DNA of 13,264 nt from Chitinophagaceae bacterium (lineage in GTDB: Bacteria; Bacteroidota; Bacteroidia; Chitinophagales; Chitinophagaceae). Under the pieces are notes generated by a model that worked only from the letters and a program-made list of their open reading frames with translations, did not search any database and had not been told where the DNA came from. Positions 1-6,145 of the stretch are shown one piece after another. Both the position numbers and the translations under genes were made by a program. The DNA is taken from positions 20,764 to 34,027 of the forward strand of contig JAGNOY010000001.1 of assembly GCA_017989935.1 (NCBI GenBank), given 5' to 3'. Position 1 is the first letter of the stretch. The number at the start of each line of letters is the position of its first letter.

Positions 1-87
1 ACCACAGCAAGATAAATTTTTCCTCTCTAAGCCCCTAAAATGGCTTTATTTGACTAAAAGTTATGAATTTGATAAAAAAAATCTATT

Positions 88-111
88 TTTAGGCAAAATT
101 TAGAGCCTAAA
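88..111 (+). promoter_or_regulatory. Inverted repeat abutting the LRR gene start
   Basis: TTTAGGC (88-94) and GCCTAAA (105-111) form a perfect 7-base inverted repeat with a 10-base loop, ending one base before the ATG at 113. A near-consensus -7 element (TATTTTTA, 84-91) overlaps the left arm. This could be an operator, or an RNA hairpin that covers the start if transcription begins further upstream. A related TAGGC/GCCTA repeat lies at 7358-7372. The role is inferred. Confidence 0.4.
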
Positions 112-112
112 T

Positions 113-1228
113 ATGAAGAAGCTGATTTTTGGACTGTTACTTGGATTTAGTGGTTTGATGGCAAATGCCCAAGAGTATTACCCTTTAGCAAATCCTTGTG
201 ATCCTGATAAAGTATTTGACAAATTGCCGCCGGCAGCGTTTGATAATAATTGCGTGTTTATACTTCGTATGAGCAGTCAACCCTTTAAGTTTTTTCCGAA
301 AGAGATTTTCCGTTATCCGAATTTGAAAGAGATGACTCTTCAAAATACCAATATTAGCAGTTTGCCTGTAGATATTTTTCTATTGAAAGAACTCGAAGTA
401 TTGGATTTGTCGAATAATAACCTGAATTCCATTCCTTCTACCATTGGAGAAATGAAAAATTTAAGAAAAATTATTCTTCGTAATAATAAATTGAACACCT
501 TACCTGCATCGATTTCAAATTGCAAAAACTTAGAAGAAATTGATATCACAGGAAATCCAATTACATTTTTACCCAATGAAATCAATAGCCTGCAAGCATT
601 AACTAGCTTTAAGTTTAGTGGCAATCAAGTTAAGGATCCTAAAGTGATGATACAATTGGTTCGTCAAATGAAGAATATCACAAGCTTGGATATGAGCGGT
701 TGCAATTTAAATTATGTGCCTTCAGATATCAAATATCTTAAAAAATTAAAAGAGCTAAATTTATCAAATAACAACATTCACTTTTTGCCTTACGAAATTG
801 GCAACCTAACCAATTTAGAAACCTTGGTTTTGGGTGATGCGATGAATTCAGGAAACAAAATATATGATTTGCCTGCTTCATTTGCGAATCTCAAAAATTT
901 AAGAACCTTAAAAGCTGCGAATAATGGATTTGTAGATTTTCCTTTGGTGCTATCTTCATTAACCCAATTAGAAAATTTAGATTTAAGCAATAATAAGTTG
1001 CAAGCATTACCAGAAGAAATTGGTATGATGGGCGGATTGAATAAGTTGAACTTGATGAATAATCAATTAACAGATGTGCCCAATGAATTAGGTTCCTTAA
1101 ACAGATTAACCCAATTTGATTATGCTGGCAACCAATTTACCCTGGCCATTGAAAATAAAATTATTCAAATTATGTCTGGCAGTGAGTATACGCCTCCAGC
1201 ACCAAAATATTATAAAAAAAGGCGGTAA
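113..1228 (+). CDS. Secreted leucine-rich-repeat protein
   Basis: The 371-residue product starts with a clear Sec signal peptide (residues 1 to about 20, hydrophobic LIFGLLLGFSGLM, cleavage near ANAQ). About twelve leucine-rich repeats of roughly 23 residues follow from about residue 70 to 345, with the pattern LxxLxLxxNxLxxLPxxIxxLxN. Repeats 5 and 8 are longer (about 26 and 28). Proteins of this type form a curved solenoid used for protein binding; the partner cannot be read from sequence, and I see no catalytic domain. It is probably periplasmic or surface-exposed. The ATG follows directly on an inverted repeat (88-111), and a terminator lies 58 bases downstream, so it looks monocistronic. 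The annotated stop comes right after a seven-A run (1214-1220). The -1 frame continues for 19 codons to a TAA at 1276-1278 with a very basic tail (KAVKKRKAVKKK then STSRRKK), so the true C-terminus may be about 17 residues longer. Family is sure; function is unknown. Confidence 0.9.
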   Translation: MKKLIFGLLLGFSGLMANAQEYYPLANPCDPDKVFDKLPPAAFDNNCVFILRMSSQPFKFFPKEIFRYPNLKEMTLQNTNISSLPVDIFLLKELEVLDLSNNNLNSIPSTIGEMKNLRKIILRNNKLNTLPASISNCKNLEEIDITGNPITFLPNEINSLQALTSFKFSGNQVKDPKVMIQLVRQMKNITSLDMSGCNLNYVPSDIKYLKKLKELNLSNNNIHFLPYEIGNLTNLETLVLGDAMNSGNKIYDLPASFANLKNLRTLKAANNGFVDFPLVLSSLTQLENLDLSNNKLQALPEEIGMMGGLNKLNLMNNQLTDVPNELGSLNRLTQFDYAGNQFTLAIENKIIQIMSGSEYTPPAPKYYKKRR

Positions 1229-1285
1229 AGAAAAGAAAAGCCGTAAAGAAAAAGTCTACATCTAGAAGAAAAAAATAAAGTAATT

Positions 1286-1310
1286 ACCCTGTTTCGGCAG
1301 GGTTTTTTTT
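1286..1310 (+). terminator. Rho-independent terminator of the LRR gene
   Basis: The stem ACCCTG (1286-1291) pairs with CAGGGT (1298-1303) around a TTTCGG loop and is followed directly by an eight-T run (1303-1310). It lies 8 bases after the alternative -1 frame stop at 1276-1278 and 58 bases after the annotated stop, which fits the longer reading of the gene better. Confidence 0.85.
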
Positions 1311-1410
1311 GGGGTGGCGGACACGCTTTTCGTTCCTACGCCTTGCCATCCCAAAACCTCTGGCTGCGGGGTATCCACTACAATCGTTGCCACGAGAGGC
1401 TAGTCCGTTT
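1311..1410. repeat. GC-rich structured intergenic element, possibly a dispersed repeat
   Basis: This stretch is much richer in G and C than its surroundings and has no convincing reading frame. It holds nested complementary arms: CCTC-TGGC (1357-1364) with GCCA-CGA-GAGG (1389-1399, three-base bulge); CGGAC (1318-1322) with GTCCG (1403-1407); and GTGGC (1314-1318), which can alternatively pair with GCCAC (1389-1393). Read on the minus strand it contains TAGTGGATACCCCGCAGCC, which resembles GC-rich intergenic repeats I associate with Bacteroidota genomes; that link is from memory. It could be a REP-like repeat or a structured RNA. The rest of the 1229-1551 gap holds only the terminator, AT-rich sequence and a small palindrome, GCGCTT-G-AAGCGC (1528-1540), which lacks a T-run. 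Confidence 0.45.
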
Positions 1411-1551
1411 TGTAGATGTTTTTTATAAAAGTTATCATCACCACAACCATGTATCTTTCAATTTGATGAATCTTTCAGTCTCTTTGCCTCAGTATATAAT
1501 CTAGCAACTTCCCTTTGTCAATTCCATGCGCTTGAAGCGCCCATACGAGAA

Positions 1552-1899
1552 TCAGCCCCTGTATAAAACTATCGCTTGTTGAAGAATATTTTTAATGGTA
1601 CGAAGAGGTAAATCTTTGTTTGGATTTATGCTCATAACTTTCATTTTTCGGCGAGTGCCCTGTTCAAGTTTTGGGTGATTAAGCAAATTGCCGTCTACAA
1701 AAAGTATATAAGGCTCTTTTGTTATTTTATTGATCCACAAAAAGCAGCACATTTTTTTCTTATAACAAAAACATGGCATGCCCCATTTTATGGATTCAAG
1801 GAGATTGATATCATGTTTAAGAATAAGGTATCTTAAAGCAAGCAGACAGCTTTTATTCGGCTCATCTTGATTCAAATAAAACTGATCAATATCTCGCAT
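1552..1899 (-). CDS. DUF1801 domain protein
   Basis: The 115-residue protein matches the DUF1801 (YdhG-like) fold family over its whole length. Diagnostic segments are the N-terminal FYLNQDEPNKSCLLALR, the central WGMPCFCYKKKMCCFLWI, and the C-terminal DLPLRTIKNILQQAI before the end. The biochemical role of the family is not established; it is a small cytosolic alpha/beta protein with no signal peptide. The open frame extends four codons upstream to a TTG at 1911, but the ATG at 1899 gives the usual family N-terminus, so I chose it. It starts 13 bases after the stop of the S41 protease on the same strand, so it is probably the last gene of the yidD-protease-DUF1801 operon. No clear terminator follows. 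Confidence 0.85.
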   Translation of the reverse strand: MRDIDQFYLNQDEPNKSCLLALRYLILKHDINLLESIKWGMPCFCYKKKMCCFLWINKITKEPYILFVDGNLLNHPKLEQGTRRKMKVMSINPNKDLPLRTIKNILQQAIVLYRG

Positions 1900-1912
1900 G
1901 CGAAAAATCAAA

Positions 1913-3592
1913 TTACTTATTTCCTAGAATTGCTTGATACTTTGTTGGGTTCGACAAAATTTGAATGGCTTCTTTCACCTCGTCGTCATCACTTAGCTGA
2001 TTTTGAAATCTTCCTTTCTGAAAATAATATCTGCTCACTATTTCATCCTGAAGCAAGCGTAATATTTCCTTTTTATTCTTTAGTAAGTCTTGTGTTTTAT
2101 CGTGCGACAAGGCTCTTTCAAGAGATTCGAAATCTTTACGAATGCCTTCATAATAATTTTCTTTATCTGCTGTTTCTTTAAACTTTGCCAAAGCCTCTTC
2201 CGTTTTTGTTTTGTAAGAATAATCCTTGCCTTGCAGCCATTGTAAGAAATCACTAAAATCAGACTCGCTTAACTTAAACTCTTTGGCACTTGCAATACTT
2301 GGATGCTTCGATACATATAAATTTGCATAATCAAAACTAAAATTCTTAGTCGCTAAAGTAGAAATGATTTTCAAATCTTCTTTGGCTACAATTTTAATAT
2401 CAGGCTCTATTCCTCCGCCATCTTTTACTTGACGACCGTTTTTTGTTTTAAACGTTGTTTTGATTGAATCTGGAATTTCTCCCACACTTCCATCTTCATT
2501 CCGATGCGAATAATCAAGCGCTTGAATACATCTTCCACTTGGGGTATAATATTTAGAAGTTGTTACTTTAAGTTTAGCATTAAATGAAAGAGGTCTTGTA
2601 ACTTGAACTAATCCTTTGCCAAAACTTCTTTGCCCGATCACAACACCTCGGTCTAAGTCTTGCATAGTACCAGCCACAATTTCAGAAGCTGAAGCTGAGT
2701 TTCTGTTAGTCAAAATAGCTAAAGGAATTTTTTCATCCCAAGGGGTACCTTGAGTTTTATAGTCTTTATCAGATTCAACAATTTTGCCTTTGGTACTCAC
2801 AATAAGCTGATTGGTATTCAGAAAAATATTGCACATATTTACGGCTTCATCTAATAAGCCTCCAGGATTATAACGCAAATCAAGCACGACACCTTTCATG
2901 GAAGGATTGGCTTTTTTTAAACTATCTAATGCATTTCTAACTTGCGCTCCACAACGTTCAGTAAATTGAGTGAGTCTTACATAGGCATACTGTTGTTGAT
3001 CACCCAGCATGCCGGCATAAGGCACACTGCTTACATTGATCTCTTCACGGGTTACTGTTTTTACAGATTCAGCGCCTGTAAATGCATCTTTAATTTTTAA
3101 TTTTACTTGAGTGCCAGGTGATCCTTTAAGAAACTTGCTTACATCTTCGACTTCTTTGCCTTTGGTACTTTTTCCATCAATTTCTAATAAAATATCTCCT
3201 GATTTAATACCTGCTTTGATGATAGGACTATTTTCATAAGGTTCACTAATTGCAATATAGCCGTCTTTCTTACGCACTGTACTACCTATGCCTCCGTATT
3301 TGCCTGTAGTTTGAAAACGATAGTCTTCAATATCTTCTTCGGTTATATAATTCGTATAGGGATCTAGTTCCTGTAACATAGCATCAATACCCGTTTTAAC
3401 CATTTTACCTGGTTGAATGGGATCAACATAATAGGTATTAAGTTCTTTAAACAAGGATGTAAAGACTTCTAAGTTTTTTGAAATTTCAAAATAAGGATCC
3501 GAGTCTTTAGCGCGAATAAACAAAACGACGACAGCGCCAAGTAGGGCACATATAATATACTTTTTTGCATGTAGCACGATATTCTTCTTCAT
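1913..3592 (-). CDS. S41 C-terminal processing protease (CtpA/Prc type)
   Basis: A 559-residue serine endopeptidase that cleaves periplasmic or envelope proteins, usually near their C-termini. From the ATG at 3592, residues 2-27 form an N-terminal signal anchor (basic start, then YIICALLGAVVVLFI). The tail-specific protease N-terminal helix region follows (FKELNTYYVDP), then a PDZ domain at about residues 91-176 (YGGIG, IKAGIKSGDILLEIDG). The S41 catalytic domain holds LDLRYNPGG, the nucleophile Ser301 in NSASASEIVAG, and the general base Lys326 in RSFGKGLVQV, spaced 25 residues apart as in E. coli Prc. The long C-terminal extension (about 120 residues, helical, charged) is common in Bacteroidota members. 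The open frame runs 19 codons further to a TTG at 3649, but that extension puts a hydrophilic stretch ahead of the signal anchor, so I start at the ATG. It lies 103 bases after yidD and 13 bases before the DUF1801 gene. Confidence 0.93.
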   Translation of the reverse strand: MKKNIVLHAKKYIICALLGAVVVLFIRAKDSDPYFEISKNLEVFTSLFKELNTYYVDPIQPGKMVKTGIDAMLQELDPYTNYITEEDIEDYRFQTTGKYGGIGSTVRKKDGYIAISEPYENSPIIKAGIKSGDILLEIDGKSTKGKEVEDVSKFLKGSPGTQVKLKIKDAFTGAESVKTVTREEINVSSVPYAGMLGDQQQYAYVRLTQFTERCGAQVRNALDSLKKANPSMKGVVLDLRYNPGGLLDEAVNMCNIFLNTNQLIVSTKGKIVESDKDYKTQGTPWDEKIPLAILTNRNSASASEIVAGTMQDLDRGVVIGQRSFGKGLVQVTRPLSFNAKLKVTTSKYYTPSGRCIQALDYSHRNEDGSVGEIPDSIKTTFKTKNGRQVKDGGGIEPDIKIVAKEDLKIISTLATKNFSFDYANLYVSKHPSIASAKEFKLSESDFSDFLQWLQGKDYSYKTKTEEALAKFKETADKENYYEGIRKDFESLERALSHDKTQDLLKNKKEILRLLQDEIVSRYYFQKGRFQNQLSDDDEVKEAIQILSNPTKYQAILGNK

Positions 3593-3695
3593 AAGTAATG
3601 GATAAGAGATGTGCAATTTATTGAAATAATATTTAACACCATGGGTCAATTTTTGATAGGCTTGTTAAATTTTTCAGAGCGAAGTAGCCCCTAGA

Positions 3696-3923
3696 TTAAG
3701 GAACAGGATCAAAGCCATGACTGCCCCATGGTGCACAACGAGCTATTCGTTTAACACCTAACCAAAGACCCTTTCTTATGCCATATTTCTGTAGCGCTTC
3801 TTTAGTATATTCAGAGCAAGTTGGTTGATAACGACATTTGCTGGGTCCCAATAGGGGAGAAAATACAAATTGATAAATTTGAATCAACAAATTCAATATA
3901 TAAAGTATGGCTCTTTTAAGCAT
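3696..3923 (-). CDS. yidD: Membrane protein insertion efficiency factor YidD
   Basis: A 75-residue protein of the YidD (DUF37, HA-alpha) family, which sits on the inner face of the membrane and helps the YidC insertase and Sec insert membrane proteins. It has an amphipathic N-terminal helix (residues 4-25), the family signature CRYQPTCSEY at 30-39, the central helix ALQKYGIRKGLWLG, and the ending RIARCAPWGSHGFDPVP with the conserved RC and HGFDPVP. Length is normal. In many bacteria it sits between rnpA and yidC; here it heads an operon with the S41 protease instead. The start ATG at 3921-3923 is the only sensible one. A weak minus-strand -7 element (TTACTTTG, 3938-3945) lies about 15 bases upstream. 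Confidence 0.95.
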   Translation of the reverse strand: MLKRAILYILNLLIQIYQFVFSPLLGPSKCRYQPTCSEYTKEALQKYGIRKGLWLGVKRIARCAPWGSHGFDPVP

Positions 3924-3986
3924 AGTAGTTGAAGATACAAAGTAAACAAATTCAATCTTGTATCAGGATAAAGATAGGATGAAAAA

Positions 3987-4017
3987 TTTGTGTACAAGTT
4001 CGAAGTTGCTACATTTG
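3987..4017 (+). promoter_or_regulatory. Bacteroidota-type promoter of the FemAB/GNAT-like gene
   Basis: TTTG (3987-3990), a 19-base spacer and TACATTTG (4010-4017) match the Bacteroidota primary-sigma consensus TTTG / TAnnTTTG exactly. Transcription would start only about 4 to 8 bases after the -7 element, at or just before the ATG at 4025. Confidence 0.6.
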
Positions 4018-4024
4018 CCCATCC

Positions 4025-5179
4025 ATGAAAAAAAACTATACTGTTTATGATACTGCTAAAGATCTGCCTATAGATTGGAATCAGCAACCACAGATTAAAC
4101 AGCTTTGTTTAGGAATAGATAGTATTGAAAAAGCGCAAGTGCCAAATATTAAAAATTATTATGTAGTCACAAGCTATGATGATAAGCCAATATTTCTTTC
4201 ATATTATCAATTATTGTCTGTAACACCCCTGCATTTTAATTTAGGTGAAAAGAAGTCTCAACAAGTAGCTTTATCCTTAGCCTTGCGTATAGTAAAACCT
4301 GCTTTATTAGTAGCGGGAAATTTGTTTCGACACGATGTGTTATTTTTTCAATATTTAGAGCAAGATTTCACAGCTCAGGAAAAGGCTGCATGTTACCAAG
4401 AAACAATAGATTTCATGGTTAATTATACTAATGCTTCTGGTATTTTTTTAAAAGATGTTGAAAAATCAATTGCGCCATTTATTCAGCAAGATGCTTCTTA
4501 TATTCAAATGCAAGAAGATGTATCTATGGAAATAACCATTCCTGATCATTGGAAGAGTTTCAAAGATTATGAAGCCGAATTAAAGCATAAATATCTTCAA
4601 CGATGTAAAAAAATTAGAAAGTCCTTTGAGCAAATTCAAATCATTGAATTTGATGAAGTTCAAATAGCAAAGCATGCCAAAGAAATGGAATTACTGTATT
4701 TGCAAGTTTCACAAAAGCAATTGGTGAGTATGGGCATCATTAATGATCAATTTTTTTGCGAATTGAAAAGTGTGATGAAGGATAAATATAAAGTTTATGG
4801 CTTTTTTTGTCAAGAAAAGTTGATTGCATTTTCATCTGTCATTAAGCATGACGATGAGTATGACATGAATTATATTGGCATAGATTATGCCTACAATCAT
4901 CAATATCAATTGTATTTTAACATCCTTTTTCATTGTTTGGAAAATGCCATAGCCTTAGATAGCCGAAAATTAATTTTAGGTCGAACAGCCCCTGAAGCCA
5001 AAGCTATATTAGGTTGTGAGCCAGATTATCGATTTAGTTTTTACAAACTCAGAAATGTAATTGTGAATTGGTTTTATAAAATGGTGGCCTCCTATTTTCA
5101 CGAACAACAAGGAGAAAAATGGAAAGACAGACATCCTTTTAAATCTTCATATTATGAAGAAAAGAAAAAAATAAGCTAG
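4025..5179 (+). CDS. FemAB/GNAT-fold acyltransferase-like protein
   Basis: The 384-residue cytosolic protein has no signal peptide or membrane segment. Its C-terminal half (about residues 185-345) looks like the GNAT/FemAB-type fold: a basic helix (LKHKYLQRCKKIRKSF), a strand pair ending in YKVYGFFCQEKLIAFSSV, the DYDMNYIGIDY-like strand (EYDMNYIGIDY), a helix (LYFNILFHCLENAI), then LGRTAPEAKAILGCEP. That last pattern (LGRTAxEaKxxxG) recurs in a Bacteroidota family often labelled GNAT N-acetyltransferase or peptidoglycan biosynthesis/recognition protein. The N-terminal half (1-180) is not recognised. The substrate is unknown: an amino-acyl, acetyl or other acyl group transferred to a lipid, peptide or wall precursor is possible. 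It has its own consensus promoter, with the ATG almost at the predicted transcript start. It precedes the PhaB-type reductase by 62 bases, so co-transcription is possible. Fold moderately sure, reaction not known. Confidence 0.75.
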   Translation: MKKNYTVYDTAKDLPIDWNQQPQIKQLCLGIDSIEKAQVPNIKNYYVVTSYDDKPIFLSYYQLLSVTPLHFNLGEKKSQQVALSLALRIVKPALLVAGNLFRHDVLFFQYLEQDFTAQEKAACYQETIDFMVNYTNASGIFLKDVEKSIAPFIQQDASYIQMQEDVSMEITIPDHWKSFKDYEAELKHKYLQRCKKIRKSFEQIQIIEFDEVQIAKHAKEMELLYLQVSQKQLVSMGIINDQFFCELKSVMKDKYKVYGFFCQEKLIAFSSVIKHDDEYDMNYIGIDYAYNHQYQLYFNILFHCLENAIALDSRKLILGRTAPEAKAILGCEPDYRFSFYKLRNVIVNWFYKMVASYFHEQQGEKWKDRHPFKSSYYEEKKKIS

Positions 5180-5241
5180 GAACTCAAATCTTATTCGTTT
5201 TATACAATTACTTTTTTATCTTCATAGTAAAATTATTTATT

Positions 5242-5988
5242 ATGGATAAACAAAACAAAAGAATAGCCCTTGTAACAGGTGCCACTGGCGGATTAGGCAC
5301 AGCCATGTGTAAAAAGCTCTATCAAGATGGATATCATGTGGTAGCCAATTATAGAAGCAGAGCCAAAGCAGATGAATGGGCCGAAAAAATGAAGGCGGAA
5401 AATATTGACATAGAATTATTTGAAGGTGACGTATGTGATTTTGATTCGATGACTAAAATGATACAAGATATTGAATCCACATTAGGTGGGATAGATATCT
5501 TGGTAAATAATGCTGGCATTACAAGAGATGGGCGATTGGCCAAAATGTCTAAAGAAGATTGGCTAGCAGTGATTGACACCAACCTGAATAGTGTGTTTAA
5601 TACAACACGAAATGTAATTGAAGGCATGATAGAAAGAAAGTTTGGGCGTATCATTAATATATCTTCAGTAAATGGACAAAGAGGGCAATTTGGGCAAACT
5701 AATTATTCTGCAGCCAAGGCGGGAATGCATGGTTTTACTAAAACTTTGGCCATGGAAGTTGCTAAGTTTGGAATCACTGTAAATACAATTTCTCCAGGAT
5801 ATATTGCAACAGATATGGTGATGGCTGTTCCTGAAAAAGTGCGAGAACAAATTGTGGCACAAATACCAATGGGGCGTTTAGGAGGCACTCATGAAGTTGC
5901 ACATTTAGTTTCATTTTTAGCAAGCGATGCTACTAGTTTTATTACAGGCGCAAATTATAGTATTAACGGCGGACAACACGTATATTAG
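5242..5988 (+). CDS. phaB: Acetoacetyl-CoA reductase (PhaB type SDR)
   Basis: A 248-residue short-chain dehydrogenase/reductase. It should reduce acetoacetyl-CoA to (R)-3-hydroxybutyryl-CoA with NADPH, the second step of polyhydroxybutyrate synthesis. The Rossmann motif TGATGGLG is at 12-19, NNAG at 89-92, the catalytic Asn114 in IDTNL, and the Ser142-Tyr155-Lys159 triad. What separates it from FabG is the substrate segment NGQRGQFGQTNY (144-155): recalled Cupriavidus necator PhaB has NGQKGQFGQTNY there, whereas FabG usually has GNPGQANY. SPGYIATDM with Tyr187 also matches PhaB. A FabG (3-oxoacyl-ACP reductase) role is the main alternative. No PhaA thiolase or PhaC synthase lies in this window. 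A weak -7 box (TACTTTTT, 5209-5216) precedes it, so it may be transcribed both alone and from the upstream gene. Confidence 0.85.
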   Translation: MDKQNKRIALVTGATGGLGTAMCKKLYQDGYHVVANYRSRAKADEWAEKMKAENIDIELFEGDVCDFDSMTKMIQDIESTLGGIDILVNNAGITRDGRLAKMSKEDWLAVIDTNLNSVFNTTRNVIEGMIERKFGRIINISSVNGQRGQFGQTNYSAAKAGMHGFTKTLAMEVAKFGITVNTISPGYIATDMVMAVPEKVREQIVAQIPMGRLGGTHEVAHLVSFLASDATSFITGANYSINGGQHVY

Positions 5989-6002
5989 CCTTACGTTTCA
6001 TA

Positions 6003-6021
6003 AAATTCATTAGATGAATTT
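6003..6021. repeat. AT-rich inverted repeat after phaB
   Basis: AAATTCAT (6003-6010) and ATGAATTT (6014-6021) form a perfect 8-base inverted repeat with a TAG loop, 15 bases after the phaB stop. There is no T-run directly after it. It could help stabilise the mRNA 3' end or be one part of a weak transcription stop. Confidence 0.35.
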
Positions 6022-6037
6022 AATATAGGAGATCGTC

Positions 6038-6066
6038 GCCACAACTATATATGGTGGCACAATTTT
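6038..6066 (+). terminator. Weak candidate terminator between convergent genes
   Basis: GCCAC (6038-6042) pairs with GTGGC (6054-6058), followed by ACAATTTT. The stem is only 5 bases and the T-run is short, so the call is tentative. Its place between the convergent phaB and beta-propeller genes, where a stop is expected, supports it. Confidence 0.35.
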
Positions 6067-6145
6067 GGTTAGCCGAATGAATGACCTGATTTGCAGAGTG
6101 GATACACTTGCAATAAAAAAGGACTTAGTTTGGCTCAACCACAAT

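Noticed and set aside
1311..1410. GC-rich block as an insertion-sequence end
   Set aside because: No transposase frame, no matching terminal inverted repeat at a suitable distance and no target duplication were seen.
1528..1540. Palindrome GCGCTT-G-AAGCGC after the DUF1801 gene as a terminator
   Set aside because: The loop is a single base and no T-run follows on either strand.
1867..2181. Plus-strand open frame of 104 codons
   Set aside because: It lies antisense to the end of the S41 protease and the DUF1801 start, with no recognisable protein and no promoter; it is a shadow frame.
3593..3649. N-terminal extension of the S41 protease to a TTG
   Set aside because: The internal ATG at 3592 gives a normal signal anchor, while the extension is hydrophilic with no start support.
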